From NCBI GenBank assembly GCA_030248215.1, contig JASANG010002370.1:30536-94535 (forward strand): a DNA stretch of 64,000 nt, in the 5' to 3' direction. Below the pieces are notes generated by a model. The model ran no database searches, had not been told where the DNA came from, and saw nothing but the letters and a program-made list of their open reading frames with translations. The position numbers were made by a program, and so were the translations under genes. Below are positions 47,970 through 60,455 of the stretch, in pieces; position 1 is the stretch's first letter; each line of letters starts with the position of its first letter. This DNA is from Enoplolaimus lenunculus. Taxonomy: Eukaryota; Nematoda; Enoplea; Enoplida; Thoracostomopsidae.

Positions 47970-48988
47970 ACAAGGTGGATAGATAAATACATTGTTTCCC
48001 CAAATTTTTGGAGAAACGAACATTCATTTTCATACAGATATTAGAAGAGCTTGATAAATTCTATTAAATTTTAAAAATATTTAATCGTTGGAATACGTTT
48101 GCTTGCAAAAAATAATAAAATGATGGCTTGTTAACAAATCTGTACTTCTTCTTTGTAGAACAAACAGAATAGTGTGCAAAATTCTAAACAGGTACGTTAT
48201 TCAACGAAATCTAAGTAGAATTTTATAACAAAGTTATACTGTTGTTATTGCGACCTTGAAAACTTTGCACTCAGTTAAACGTAATAATACGTAGCAGTCG
48301 TTCAAATTTGCGCAATGCTCAGAAGTGTTAACGAATGCATATAAGTAAATCTGTGCGCAAACTTTCTAATTATAAAAGAACCAGGTCTATGTGCTATGAA
48401 GCTATTGTAAACAAAATATGCTGGCAACTTGCCCAAAATACGTATATGGGCGTTCATGCTTTATTTATATATGCTATGGACAAGCTATCTTAGGGGATAG
48501 ATAACTGAACATACTAAGGGCATGCAAAACAATTTTATAAGGAGCGTTGGGGGAATTTCATAAGATTGGGCAGCTGGGCTAAACTTTTATAAAGGGGGGA
48601 TTTTTCAAAGAAGGCTGAGTCCCCTTTGCCCAGCTGTCTCGTTACGGATCTGAAATCATACTGAATGTACTGCGAATAAAATACAAAAGCTTATTTAATT
48701 CTGAATGTACCGAACACATTTAGAAATGTTGAAACTTCACCGATTAAGCAATTATTGAAGTAGGAAATGCGACAAATATTTGATACACCCTCCTCAGTTA
48801 TTGTTGATATAAATCCAACACAGCAAAAGCCACCACCCGCCTATCTTGTAGGAGAGTCGCGAACGCCTGAATTCGTCCGGCAAAACCGATTAGGAATGCG
48901 AACTCGATAAATTTCGCGACTTCGGCTCAATTCTGTTTATGTATCCCGCAGCACGCACTATCACACAAGTTGAGTGGTCTCGTTTACC

Positions 48989-49244
48989 CACTAGTGGATC
49001 CAAAGGGGCCGGCGGGCGGCGTACGCCCTCCCATCAGAAATTTTTTTGTGTTAAAATTGTAAGGTTCCCTACCTTACAATAAAATTTTTTTGTAAAAAAT
49101 ACAATTTTTCCCCCAAAATTTTTTGGGAAAAAACCCCCACACAACCTCCTCCAAAAAAAAAAAAAAAGCCCCTACCTTACAATTTTTGCGGTTCATAACT
49201 TTTGCCAATCCGCCCCCCGTCAAAAATTTTTGGATGCGCCTCTA
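48989..49244. mobile_element. MITE with CACTAGTGGATCCA ends
   Basis: The right end reverse complement TAGAGGCGCATCCA pairs with the left. The flanks CGTTTACC and CGTATATC match at 6 of 8. The middle has homopolymer-rich inverted segments (CCTACCTTACAAT and ATTGTAAGG). Confidence 0.65.
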
Positions 49245-51193
49245 CGTATATCCTAGCCGCGGTACTGTATTAATTTTTTTAGCTATGCACGATTGATAAT
49301 GTACAAATCTGGTTATCCGCTAAAAATGTTTCGTATTAAGTTCAACACTTGCAAAGTTTTAAAATTTAAACCCGTTTATCCCTGGTCAATAAAAATTTTC
49401 CCCTGATTTTACGCGTAACTCTTGTCACAAACCAATTTTTACGACACGTGGGGCTAAGCTAGATTGCATAACATTTACCCATGACTATGTCATCTGTTTG
49501 GAGGTGATACTTTACAAATCACGTGATGTGAATTGTGAATATCAAATCGTTAAGCCGACCATTTATTACATTTCGGATAAAATAATACTTAGAACAGAAA
49601 AAATGTTATGTATTTAAATTGAAAAAAAATTTGAACGAATCCAACTGTTTATTACATTATATTATCAATATTATCTGATAGTTTTTGGTTGAAATTTAAT
49701 AAACAAAAATAGCTCCACCCAAACACGTTTCCAGCTTTGTGTTGTTCATGCAAATTGACATCTCATTCATATTGTTTGGCGTTTATAGTAAACAACGAGC
49801 AATTTTTACTACGGCATTGTTTACATGGCACTCAGCCATGGGATAAAGGCAGATATATCGTCATCCTGCTTAAATTACTAAAAAATGAGAACAAGTAAAA
49901 ATTTGTTGCAAATTATAGATTTGGCATTAAAACTTGAAACTTGCCATAGTGTAAAACTCACAAGCTACCGGTGAAATTTCAGGCCAACAAAAAGCGCTCG
50001 TGTGTGTGGCAACTTTTTTCATTTTTGTCTTTACAATCGCGAGTGCGTTGATCGATGAAAGGGGGAAAGATTGACAATGTCTGTAGGATAAAACAAAAGT
50101 GACATTTCGTTTTCAGATAAAGAATGAACGGCGATTTGTGTTTATTTTACGCGGAAAACATTTTACGATATCGCAGCAGCAAAAAGATTTTCTGACAAAA
50201 AGAACTTTTGCGTTTTTGTTTGTTTTGGCTTTCAAACATCGCGGCCTATAAGTTGTAGATACGTTTTCAGGCTGACACAGTGAAACAGTTGGCTGACAAC
50301 GGGCAGTATTCTAGAATAGCGATGACTAATTATTAGTTTGAGACGCAGTAAAGATAGATTTTCAAACAAACCACAGCATCTGATAAGATAATTACTGTAA
50401 GTACGCATCGTTTGCCAGTATCTGTTAAAAATCCTATGTAAGAATTCGTTTGTTACTGTGACAATTCGTCGTCAAACTTTTTGACAAATATCTTTTTAGG
50501 TCCTATGCGGGGCCTCTAAATTTGAGTTTGCAATGACCGTTGCAATGACCAGAAAAGAGGCAAATATCCAAAAAATTTCAAAACCCAACCATTTTAAGGG
50601 CAAACACCGGCTGGTTGGTAACCAAAAAGTCCCTCCGTATGTCGCTGTCCGCCCCCGTCCGTCACCGTGTGGTATCGTAATGCGAACTTGAGCAAGAGCC
50701 AGAGCGCACAAGTGGCCCTGGCTTCGCAATCTATTTGAGAAAAATTATTTCACTAAAAATAAAAACATATTATTTTAACTGAAAAAAAGCTGATTTGCGT
50801 GTTGTTTATACATTTGTAATTTTGAATTCTATTCAATATTTCAGATTTCGCTAAAACGCTAACAACTAATCGGAAACGTAGTGAATAGAGGTTTAGAAAC
50901 TGCTACGGTAAAAGGCCGTAGCAACAGATTTATCAACTTAGCGAAATTATTGAGAGACCTAAACGAATATTTCTGACCAACTCCGGGCATACCTGCAAAA
51001 TAGAAATGTACTGCGCCACAGTTTCATTGCACTTAAAATATAAACGATCTTAAAACTGAAATTCAAGCTGTAGGCACTGCGGTAAAGTTTTAAATGTTTT
51101 CCAAATTATCATCAACCAGTTAAAACATATCAGTTAAGCTGCAAGCAACAAAATTTTCATACCACCGGTGTATTAATTCAGCCCTGGGCACTG
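49245..51193. other. Non-coding; one half of a diverged repeat pair
   Basis: 50474-50640 (CAAACTTTTTGACAAATATC, AAATATCCAAAAA, CACCGGCTGG) resembles 60300-60455. No gene; the rest is unassigned. Confidence 0.45.
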
Positions 51194-51378
51194 CGAATCT
51201 ACGACAAATCGTCGCCCGGCAACTTGTCGCCTAACAGTGTCCTAAAGCCTGTGAATAAACCTAAGCAGAATTCTATGCATAATGCTAAGCCTAAGTCTAA
51301 GCATAATGATGGGTGACGAATTGTAGACTTGACGAAATTTCACATTATAAGTTGCCGGGCGACGAATTGCCGTGATAC
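51194..51378. mobile_element. Family C MITE
   Basis: CGAATCTACGACAAATCGTC and CGAATTGCCGTGATAC ends, with a CCTAAGCAGAATTC then GCTAAGCCTAAGTCTAAGC core. Confidence 0.8.
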
Positions 51379-51614
51379 CAACAATAATACGTTGCACCCA
51401 ATAGAGATCGATCCGGTAGTTGGATTTGATAGTTACTTATTAAAACGCTGTTATAAACGGTCTTGCCAACGCCACGCTAACATTCTACATTTTTTTAACA
51501 AGTTTTACATAATCAGCCTCCTACATGACTGATTTCTTCGTAGATCGCTTTCCTACCGCTTTGAAACTTTTGAAATAATAGTGCCCACTATAAACAAACG
51601 GCCCACGCCCTAAA

Positions 51615-51672
51615 AGCGATATATATATACATATATATGTATATATATATAATATATAATATATATGCATGT
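51615..51672. repeat. (TA)n microsatellite
   Basis: TATATACATATATATG-type units. Confidence 0.88.
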
Positions 51673-51834
51673 ATATACGCAAAGATGACGATCTATCTTA
51701 GTTAAATAAATAAAACTATGCTTGAAATAGGATATCCGAAGTGAATTCATAAAAATGAAAAATAGTGTAAACACAAATGAATTTGTTCTGAAAAGTTACA
51801 AACAAACAAACCGGATGACCTAGTGCCCGACATT

Positions 51835-52020
51835 CAATGATGGATTCAAGTATGGGGGTAACCATGCCATGGCTCCCCTTAAGAGAGGTTAAAATTCAAG
51901 CTTTGTATAACAATTTCGTGCTACGATTGGGTTTGGATCTTGATCATCGCTTCGCTCACGAGCTTTTTTCAGCACTGTTTATAGCGCATTCAATCAAATA
52001 TTTCTGGATCTGCCACCGTC
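51835..52020. mobile_element. Element related to the GGTGGATCCA MITEs
   Basis: CAATGATGGATTCAAG at the left and CTGGATCTGCCACCG at the right are inverted. The core is TCGCTTCGCTCACGAGC. No duplication found. Confidence 0.5.
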
Positions 52021-52334
52021 CATATGCATTATCACCTGAATCTGGGACTCTGTGGCCTTCGCTGACAAGCCAGCCATGTTAGCAAACATGTGATCTATAG
52101 CTTTTTACAAGAAACACGTGTTTATACTTTTGAAATTATTTGACGGCTTGCAGTTGGCAGTAGAAAAATATTTTGTGATAATTTTTTAATGCAATGCACT
52201 GTTATATTTGTTTTTGCTAAGCTACGGTTGTGTCAGAAACAACGAAAATCTCGTTATTTGCTTGTTCTTTTTTTGCTTGTGGGCCACTTTTAAACACAGT
52301 AATTGAAAATTTCCCAGTAGCTCTTAATGTCAAC

Positions 52335-52560
52335 TCATGAATATTTTCTATATCATCTGAGATCTAATTGCAAGCTAAGATTCAAACCGTGAACTCTTGG
52401 ATAGGAAGTGTTTACCACTTTACCATCACCATCGTCTATAGGAGCCTAGTGCTCGAACCCCAACGGGATCGAGTGACTTAATGCCCATTGAGTATTAGGT
52501 CGTGTACACAGTTTGCGTTACGTTGCTCGCAGTATATGGGAATTGATTAAAATTGTAAAA
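52335..52560 (-). mobile_element. tRNA-related SINE, copy 2
   Basis: Minus strand: a B-box-like CACGGTTTGAATCTTAG preceded by GATGGTGATGGTAAAG, and an end with ATATAGAAAATATTCATGAG as in copy 1. A second B-box-like GGGGTTCGAGCAC lies upstream, raising the possibility of a composite head. Confidence 0.6.
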
Positions 52561-53344
52561 CCATAAAACCGCGAAACCAAATCAAAGTTTTACTCGTGTT
52601 TTCGCCGATGGTGAGTAAACGTACAGATGAATGTTGTTCGACTTTCCAACATTACTTTGTTTACAATATATTCTGAGATCAGAAATGGGACTGTTCTGAG
52701 GAAATGCAATTTGCATGCAGATTGTTATGTGTTCGCTAACTTTTGTGCATTGCGCAAAGCCGGCTGACTATTCGCATTTAATAGGCAAAAATAAAACCAC
52801 AAAAATTAACTTACTTTCGGTATTGTGTCTTGGAAATGATCGCGAGGTAAAAGATCATCAAGAAACCAATCGTAGATTGACAAGTGTAGTATTTCGCTAT
52901 GGAAGTAAGGGCACAACAGTTGTAACAAAGATGTATATTTTGCGAAAAAGAAACACAAAACTATGAACGAGTTCACAGAAACTCAGTTCGAGCGGGACGC
53001 TAATAGCTCATGGGTTTTGACGTAAATAGTAATGGAAAATATAATTTTAAATAAAATCGGTCGCATAAAGGTTCTGAAATTATAAAACAAGTGCTTATAT
53101 ATATCGTTAAATATCTGTAGCACCTATAACCAGTTAGCTAATAGATTTGGTAAATTCCGAAAAAACTAACGGTTAGCTTTGAAATGAAGCACATTTTTCG
53201 CATTGGATTTGATCTGCTGATACAGATTTGGACATTCGCCACTGCTGTTCTAGTTCCAGTTGAATTGTTTGAAAACCCAATAGTAAGTACTTTGGCATTC
53301 TAAGCCTGATGCTACTAATATTTCTGAAAAAATACGTTTCTGCG

Positions 53345-53487
53345 TATCAAAGAGCTAAGCTGAAGCGTAAAAATGAGCCTAAACCTAAGCCAAAGCCTAA
53401 GCCGTAGCAAAAAATTAGTCTAAAGCTTAAGCTTACTTTATTACTTTCCCGTCGGAAAACGTTCCGGCCCTGTTTTATACATGGTTC
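53345..53487. mobile_element. Family A MITE, left end eroded
   Basis: CCTAAACCTAAGCCAAAGCC, TAGTCTAAAGCTTAAGCTTAC and GTTCCGGCCCTGTTTTATAC then ATGG. Confidence 0.62.
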
Positions 53488-54521
53488 AATAGCTTCATAC
53501 CGTTTTATAAGGACCAAATAATTAGTGCTTTAGGTTCCAACACATGATTCGTACCTAGAAATTCAGATTTATGGGGCCAAAACTGAATACCCAACTAAAA
53601 ACGTTAGAGCGCAGATTGTTTAATAAATCTCTTACTGCACAATTGTTATTTCTATATCTAACGTAAAGCGGAGTAAAAATACGGCCGAGGGTCGTGTTGC
53701 CACAAGTGAGCCACAACCAGCTCAATATCCCACAAAATAGTTTGCCTACACGAGAAATGCTTCAACCATCGCGTGTACCTAAAGTCATCTGAAACCTTTG
53801 CATGCCGCTTCTTAAAAATTTTAGGCTCTCTTGATAATTTTTTGGCTTTAAGTAAATTTTTGCATAGAAAAGTTCTTATTTTTTGTTAGAAACAGAACTC
53901 GTTTTTAAGAACCAGACTAAACCTTATGGCTCCAGCATGTTGAGTTAGTTACCCGGCCTGATTGTCGACGAAGAGAAAATTATCGGTTTGTGTAAATATT
54001 TACCAAACAAGCTCCCGTAAATATTTTCACTATTCAATCTGAGGCTCAAAAAAATTGAACGTAACTTAAAGTTAATGAAATTTGCACTCAAACAACTGAC
54101 CGAAATTAAAATTATAATGAATACTATTGAGACATTCGTGTCTATTTTAAATATAATCCTAATTTCAACATATTTTATAGGTGAAATGCATAGAAACACA
54201 TTTTTGGCAAAAGTTTTACATAACCATTCGTAGAATAAGTTTCAGTATTTCTCACTCAATATTATTGAAATCAAATAGCTAAACTGTAAAATTTACACTA
54301 GTTTTAATTGGTAAACAGTTTTGGTTACTTTTTGTTTTTTGTATTGAAGTTTGCCAAAAACCTTTAATTCTGTGCACAAACGCACTGGTTTTATTTTTGC
54401 TCTGGTCACAAAATGGTTCATTCATGAAATCTCAGATATACATATCATGTTTAGTAGGTTGTTCCGGCTAAAAGTTTCAAAACTTTCAAGCTGCTCAATG
54501 ATAACTGGACTAAGTTCGAAC
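53488..54521. other. Non-coding, nothing recognised
   Basis: AT-rich; no gene or bounded repeat. Confidence 0.4.
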
Positions 54522-54690
54522 CGGGTCCGTAGCCAAAGGGGGCCAAGGGGTGGGGGGCTCAGCTTCCCCTGGAATAATTTGGCTCCCCTACAAAATTTCA
54601 ACTTTGCTTGTAAGTCAGCGAAACCCCTTATATGCCCTTCATGAAATTATTTAGCGCCCGCCCTTAAATCTTACCGATCCCAGGCTACGT
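54522..54690. mobile_element. Family D MITE, reverse orientation
   Basis: CGGGTCCGTAGCCAAAGGGG, CAACTTTGCTTGTAAGTCAG and AGGCTACGT. The right end is shortened. Confidence 0.72.
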
Positions 54691-55266
54691 AAAACAAGCA
54701 AAACACACTGTAAATTTGTCCATTTTCACTTTTATGTAGTCATAGCTCATACGCGACTAAATTTATTTAGTTTCAAGCAAACTAATTCACGGACGCCTTT
54801 TTGAGTTGCGGAACTGGAATACGAGTATACACGACAGACATAAACCGATACCCAATCGAAATTAATATATATCGTACACGGGTGCTCTTTCTTGACTATA
54901 CTCAAAAATAAAGTCTCATGGAATTTAATAGTGGAAAAAACACACGAACGACGCGAATCTGAACGCCATTTTACCGCTAAACTTTTGTACAAAATTTTGG
55001 TTTTGATCACTTTTGGAGGCATACGCCTGTATATACAGACCTTTTAGATCCGCTAGCGGATTGAACTTATTAACAATCACAAGAAATATATACAACACCC
55101 ACATTATTAAATATATCTTGTTTCCGGGCCTGACACATACCTCAGTCTTATGTACTTACATCCCTAAACATATAAATTAATAATGGTATCAAAATAAGCT
55201 AAATTAATGTTCGAAACCATGCTACACACAACCACACTGTGTCTGTTACGCTCATAGGTACACCAG

Positions 55267-55435
55267 CGGTCGCCCATAGCCAAGGGGTGTGGCATGGCGG
55301 GCTCAGCTCCCCGGAAAAATGTTCGCTCCATAAAAAAAATTTCAACCTTGCTTGTAAGGCAACAAAAACCCTTGTATGCCCCTCCTGAAAATTTTTTAGC
55401 CCCCCCCCCAGCAAGGTGAGCGTGCTACAGGTCTG
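55267..55435. mobile_element. Family D MITE, reverse orientation
   Basis: CGGTCGCCCATAGCCAAGGG, TTTCAACCTTGCTTGTAAGG and GCAAGGTGAGCGTGCTACAG then GTCTG. Confidence 0.8.
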
Positions 55436-55941
55436 TACCAGGCTAAACCCACAATATTTTATCTAATAATGTTTACTTTTATTTTATACCATTTTGAAAC
55501 CTTTATAACGGTATTATCTTCGCAGTTTCATTCCACGCACAGCTTCGCCAAAAATGTATTTTAAAAACACTAACAAAACTCGATTTGAAACGATTTTAAT
55601 TAAAAATATTTTTACATGACAAAAGCCAAAAATAAAGCTTATAAACCTGTGGCTTTGTCGCTCGAAGCGACGTACCACACAGCAGTACTGGGACTGCCTA
55701 CGTTGTGGTGCCTAGTATAATCGCTGTAGGCCATAAAACCGTTTAAAGATACGATTGCAATGCAAGTAATTAAATGAAATTTGAGGAAAATATTTATTTT
55801 TCAAACGAATCTTAGACATCGGGATAAGCATTGAGTGGTACGAGTAAACAGAAGTGATCAAACGAGACGTTTTAAAAACTATATTTAAAAACGGTTCAAA
55901 AGCGGCACGTATTCGAACACAGTACACTTCATCGTAATCAG

Positions 55942-56137
55942 GGCCAATGTAAAGAACAGAGACGGAACAGTATTATAAGCATATTCCTAAGCCTAAGCCT
56001 GAGCCTAAGCCTAAGTCTAAGCGTAAGAATGAGTTTATTCCAAAGCCTAAGCCTAGGCCAAGCAGAAAAATTAAAGGCTTAAGCTTACTCTATTCTAGTC
56101 ACACAAAAAAGTTCCGCCCCTAATCTTTACATGGGCT
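55942..56137. mobile_element. Family A MITE with near-perfect duplication
   Basis: GGCCAATGTAAAGAACAGAG and right end AATCTTTACATGGGCT are inverted. GTAATCAG (55934-55941) and GAAATCAG (56138-56145) match at 7 of 8. It is closely similar to 18024-18232, including the CAGTATTATAAGCATATTCC block. Confidence 0.88.
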
Positions 56138-56592
56138 GAAATCAGGAACAGGCTTAGGTTGAAGCTTAGGCTTTGACGGTGCGTTAAGCGAATGAAATTA
56201 GTAAACAGAGTAATTTTATTCATTAAAGTGCAGAATTGTGTTTTTACGAAATATTGTTTTGCTCCATTCATAAAATATTCCCATATGGCGATTTTAGACA
56301 ATGGGCGTGTATATATTAAGGGGAAGAAGAAGAGAAATATATCCCCGACCAAAATGTTTAGAAAAACAAAAGATAAAGTACTTTTAATCCCCTCCCAAAT
56401 TACAATTCTGGCTACGCACACCTCTGCCAGTTTTAATATAAGATATTAATACCTAACAGTAACAATAACTCTTCCAACCTTTTAGCCAAATGCCTGCCAT
56501 ATTTCGACTCCAATTACTCTTTCAGTTTCAAAGTTAAATTTTTTCTGTTGTCTTTCTTTGCTAAACAACAAGCAGCTTAATACATTGGCACC

Positions 56593-56767
56593 CAGGCCTG
56601 TAGCCAAGGATGAGCAGGGGAGACTCAGCCCCCCTCCACGTCCTCTGAGTAAAATATTGGCCCCCTAGAAAATTTTCAACCTTGCTTGCAAGTCAACGAA
56701 AACCCTTATATGTCCTTCTTGAAAAAATTTCAGCCCCTCCCAGCAAGAAGAGCTGGCTACAGGCCTG
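56593..56767. mobile_element. Family D MITE, complete, with duplication
   Basis: The ends CAGGCCTGTAGCCA and TGGCTACAGGCCTG are 13- to 14-bp inverted repeats. TTGGCACC (56585-56592) and TTGGCCCC (56768-56775) match at 7 of 8. This is the best-preserved copy and shows the family is hAT-type. Confidence 0.9.
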
Positions 56768-57009
56768 TTGGCCCCACCAGAATATTTGGTTAGAATGTGC
56801 AAATTTAACTTTTGAGCAGATCGAATCATTATTAGTGGCAGTATTCCACCGTAAGCTCAAATTTTATTCCGTACATCGAATTCAAAATTTCTGGGGGAGA
56901 TAGAGGGGGTGAGCAAAAATGTATCATTCAATGATGGCATCATAATGCCTTAAAGCAATATTTTTACAGTGCGTAATACAGAAACCTATTTAAAAAGTGC
57001 ACAGGAAAC

Positions 57010-57225
57010 TAGTAATTCACAACTGTATCAAGTACCCAGTTACACGTATACATACCGACGCCCATGGCAGCCTGTATTGTACATGAAAACAAGGGAAGTG
57101 TTGGAACTGCACGGTCTGCCCGACCCCAGGTCGCAGTTTTGCCCAAAGTGTAAGGACCGCGCCGGGAATCGAACTGAGACCCTCTCGCACTGGAGTCAAG
57201 CATGCTATCACTACACCATGTGGTC
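57010..57225 (-). mobile_element. SINE with a tRNA-Trp-like head
   Basis: Minus strand from 57225: GACCACATGGTGTAGTGATAG... gives an A box, then an anticodon-like loop CTCCAGT (CCA = Trp) in a CTTGA/GCGAG stem, and the B box AGTTCGATTCCC. The acceptor stem pairs at 5 of 7 and the T stem poorly, so this is not a working tRNA. About 140 bp of body continues leftward. Confidence 0.6.
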
Positions 57226-57697
57226 GTTGCAACAACTTCTCACACCGGTATATGTAGGCATGTATGGCAAAATCGTTTCTGATTTACACTTTTACCGTGC
57301 ACATAAACCAACGGCAAGAAATGCGAAACGTTGCTAACAAATACTATAAAATAATCCGTTCGGTTTAAAATTTGTTTCAAAAAGAGCATGTGATCGATTT
57401 TAGAGCTAAAAAATCAATAATCTAATACAATAAAAAGGTTGTTTTAAAAAACATATGAATACTTCAAAGCATTCGATATTTCAAAATAAAATATCCCGTT
57501 AACAAAGCCAATTTTAAAAATTTTTATTGAAAAAACACTATATTCAAATTTGTGAAATTTTCGAACAACAAAACGAACACAAAGACAGCACTCAACTCAT
57601 ACAACAGAAAACAGCTGCGGCTGGCGAACAAACGTTGTTTACCCAGAGATCACATTGCATGAGATACATATGAAGGCAAAAAAGTGCAACCTATAGT

Positions 57698-57896
57698 CAG
57701 TGCTGAAGCAGGCAGGGGTGGGGACTTCCTCCAAAATTCCAGGGTGGGGGCCCCCAAACTCGCGAGGGAAGCGAGCGAGAAGCCAGATGCATTTTAAAAC
57801 TTAGCGCGGTTTTCGTTTCAACCGGTTAGGGTGGGACCTCTTTAGGGGTGGGAGCCACCCCAAATGGGGGTATGCAGGGTGGTTACACCGGCCTTG
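57698..57896. mobile_element. Family N hAT-type MITE with perfect 8-bp duplication
   Basis: Ends CAGTGCTGAAGCAGG and (reverse complement) CAAGGCCGGTGTAACC. CCTATAGT at 57690-57697 recurs exactly at 57897-57904. The core GCGAGGGAAGCGAGCGAGAA is clear. Confidence 0.9.
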
Positions 57897-58231
57897 CCTA
57901 TAGTGAATATAATCAGTGACGCATGCAGAACTTTCTAAAATGGGGGCTTCACTAAATATAATAGGAGAGAAATGTCGCGAGCCAGTAGCCAAAACGTTTA
58001 TTTAAGCGACAAAATTTTTCAAAATCATAGCTGTACTTCATCTTGGGGGTGGACTAGGCTAGGTTGGTCACTCATTGGATATATCAGTGAGTATATTAGC
58101 AAACAATTGTTTATGTAGACAACAATTATGTATCTAAATCGTAAATTGCTGACTAAAAAACGAAAATATAAGCAAATCAAATACTGGCAATAGCGTTTTT
58201 TGAATCTCTGAGATTTAATGACGCTCGAATT

Positions 58232-58394
58232 CGGGCCCGTAGCCAGCGGGGGTCAAAAGAACTCAGCTCCGCCCGGAAAAAAATTTTGCCTTCCTAAAGA
58301 ATTTTCTACGTTGTTTGTAAGCCGTCGAAAATCTATGTATGTCTCTCCTGAAAATGTTTAGCCCCTCGTTCACGGTGACCTGGCTACGGTCCTG
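58232..58394. mobile_element. Family D MITE, reverse orientation
   Basis: CGGGCCCGTAGCCAGCGGGG at the left and GACCTGGCTACGGTCCTG at the right. The flanks CTCGAATT and CTCATATT match at 6 of 8. Confidence 0.8.
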
Positions 58395-60299
58395 CTCATA
58401 TTTCAAAAAGCAAACCTTCCTTCGGCATTGTTTCAATTTTCACAAACCGCTTTTAGCGCAGTTGTTTTAGTAATTTTTGTTGATTATCATTTTACTGGTG
58501 ACCAGCAAAGGCAGCCATCGACCTAGGGGCCCCTCGCTTTCAAGGGGCCAATGACAAATGGTACAAAAACAAAAATTTTCGATAGAGAAATTCGTACATT
58601 TCGGCCCACGCTTTTCACTGATTTTATCGGCGAGCCCCAAAACAAATCAGCCTCAGCGATCAGGAACTGAATTTTTGCAGGAATTCTGGTGAAATCGTTA
58701 TTCTCGGAAAATCGAAGTTATCGGCTAAACCTCTTCAATGGCACTGCTGTGTAGCAAATTTAATTAGTTCAAAGGGACATATATCGCTAAAGCTTTTCTA
58801 GTCATGGTCCGAACAGCTTTAACTTCTGTACATATACCACAATTCATGGGATCAAAATTTATATAAGTAAATACGGGTGACATTGGACAATTCCAGGATA
58901 CTTTTTTGATTTCATTTTTTATATTTCAGAACAAAGGCACATGTACAAACAAGCAAAAGGATATTTATAAAGCAGGAATTCCACACAATCGTATTTTGGG
59001 AGTTTCCACCATAAGTACTTTGTTTACAATAGCTTCATAGCATATAGACGTGATTGTTCTATATTCAGAAAATTTACATATGTAGATACTAATGCATTCG
59101 CTAACACTTTTGCGCATTGTGCAAAGTTGGACGCCTAGTAATCATTAATTAGCACCCGGACAAATTTTGGATTAGTAAACTAGCTCAACGGTGGGTTCGG
59201 AGGCCACAGTCCTGGAATCGTTTTGTATATATACGAGTAGATTGGTAAATAGATATCTCGGCGTTTGCAAGACGAGCCCGTAGCCAGATGAACTATAGAT
59301 TCCAAAATTATCCAAAAATTTTGATCTCCGGAGAAATTTTGACCACTTTTAAGGAATGTGGAATCCCCTTATGCTCCTGCTGAAACGTTTTTGTTCGAAG
59401 CGTTCGAACTGAAGCAGTTTGCAAACATGACATATGCTTATCCGTTAAGTGCACATGCAATATAATGCAGTGCACTTCTGTATGTACCCTGGCCAGCAGC
59501 ATACGGGCGACATAAATAGTCGACGATAAAAGCACTTGAAAAGTCGGGCTATGTTAATGCAGTAGTAGAGCGGTGCCCTAAGGATCTGTAGGTCGCTAGT
59601 TCGAGTCACCCCTGTATGATTGCTTTTCCAGCTGGTTAAACTAAAACGATTTGAAGTCCTGGTTGTTTCCTAGACTGTGACACAGATAAACTGTTCAAAA
59701 AATTATTACAACACGAACAATAACAACAACACTTTGACTGCACTTTTAAAAAATAAAAACAGCTGCAACAATGGCAACGTTTCTTCACGTGTACTACGTT
59801 GTTGTTTTGTTGACAGAGTTGGTTTTTGTTGCATTTTTTTGCACAATGTTTCACATCACAGCTTTGAGCAGTTTGCTGCTGCGGTGCATACCGCATTCAG
59901 GGATAAATAATTTGTGAAAAGACAAGAACGACGGCACTTTTATAGGCTTTAATCGGAGCCGGATCGTTGAATTCATAAATTATCGAACGATTTCTAAGCG
60001 TGCACTAGGGATAAAACCGTACGTACACTGCAAGCGTGAAGGTAAACGCAATTTTAGTACTAAATCTTAACGACAAAATTTTGGTTTTGTGGTTTCAGTA
60101 CGGAAGGCATCAGATTGTTCAGGGATTGCAATAACTGGGGTTGCTCCAGTTAATCATGAAAACGATTTGACGATATTGGCAGGGTTTCGGAAATCTTACT
60201 TAAGTACGACTTCGTAATATTTAAGCTTTGGTGCGCAGAGAAATTTTGATTGGTGGGGCCGCGTTCTGTCAGGCCCGTGTATCGAATGGTATATAATTT
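58395..60299. other. Non-coding; diverged family D remnant and core motif
   Basis: GAGCCCGTAGCCAGATG near 59275 starts a degraded family D copy. A tRNA-like B box (TAGTTCGAGTCACCCC) at about 59597-59612 has no convincing A box. AAACGCAATTTTAGTACTAA near 60045 is a MITE-core remnant. No gene. Confidence 0.4.
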
Positions 60300-60455
60300 G
60301 TCAAACTTTTTGACAAAAATTTTATTGGGTCCCAAGGGGGCACCTTGGGACCATAAAAATCGAATTTTTCAAATATTTTAAATTTTTAGGCGTGGAATCA
60401 GGGCAGGTCATGAGAAGCCTAAATATCCAAAAACGCCGGCTGGGGGGATAACGGA
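60300..60455. repeat. Diverged repeat shared with 50474-50640
   Basis: CAAACTTTTTGACAAAAATT, TTGGGTCCCAAGG, CTAAATATCCAAAAA and CGCCGGCTGG occur in the same order as at 50474-50640. The family and its ends are unknown. Confidence 0.5.

Noticed and set aside
57155-57225. Functional tRNA-Trp gene
   Set aside because: The A box, B box and CCA loop are present, but the acceptor stem has two mismatches and the T stem does not pair.
56969-57337. 122-residue frame with a CPKC segment
   Set aside because: It reads through a tRNA-like SINE in antisense; no protein family is recognised.
59560-59625. tRNA gene suggested by TAGTTCGAGTCACCCC
   Set aside because: No A box or cloverleaf could be drawn around the B-box-like sequence.
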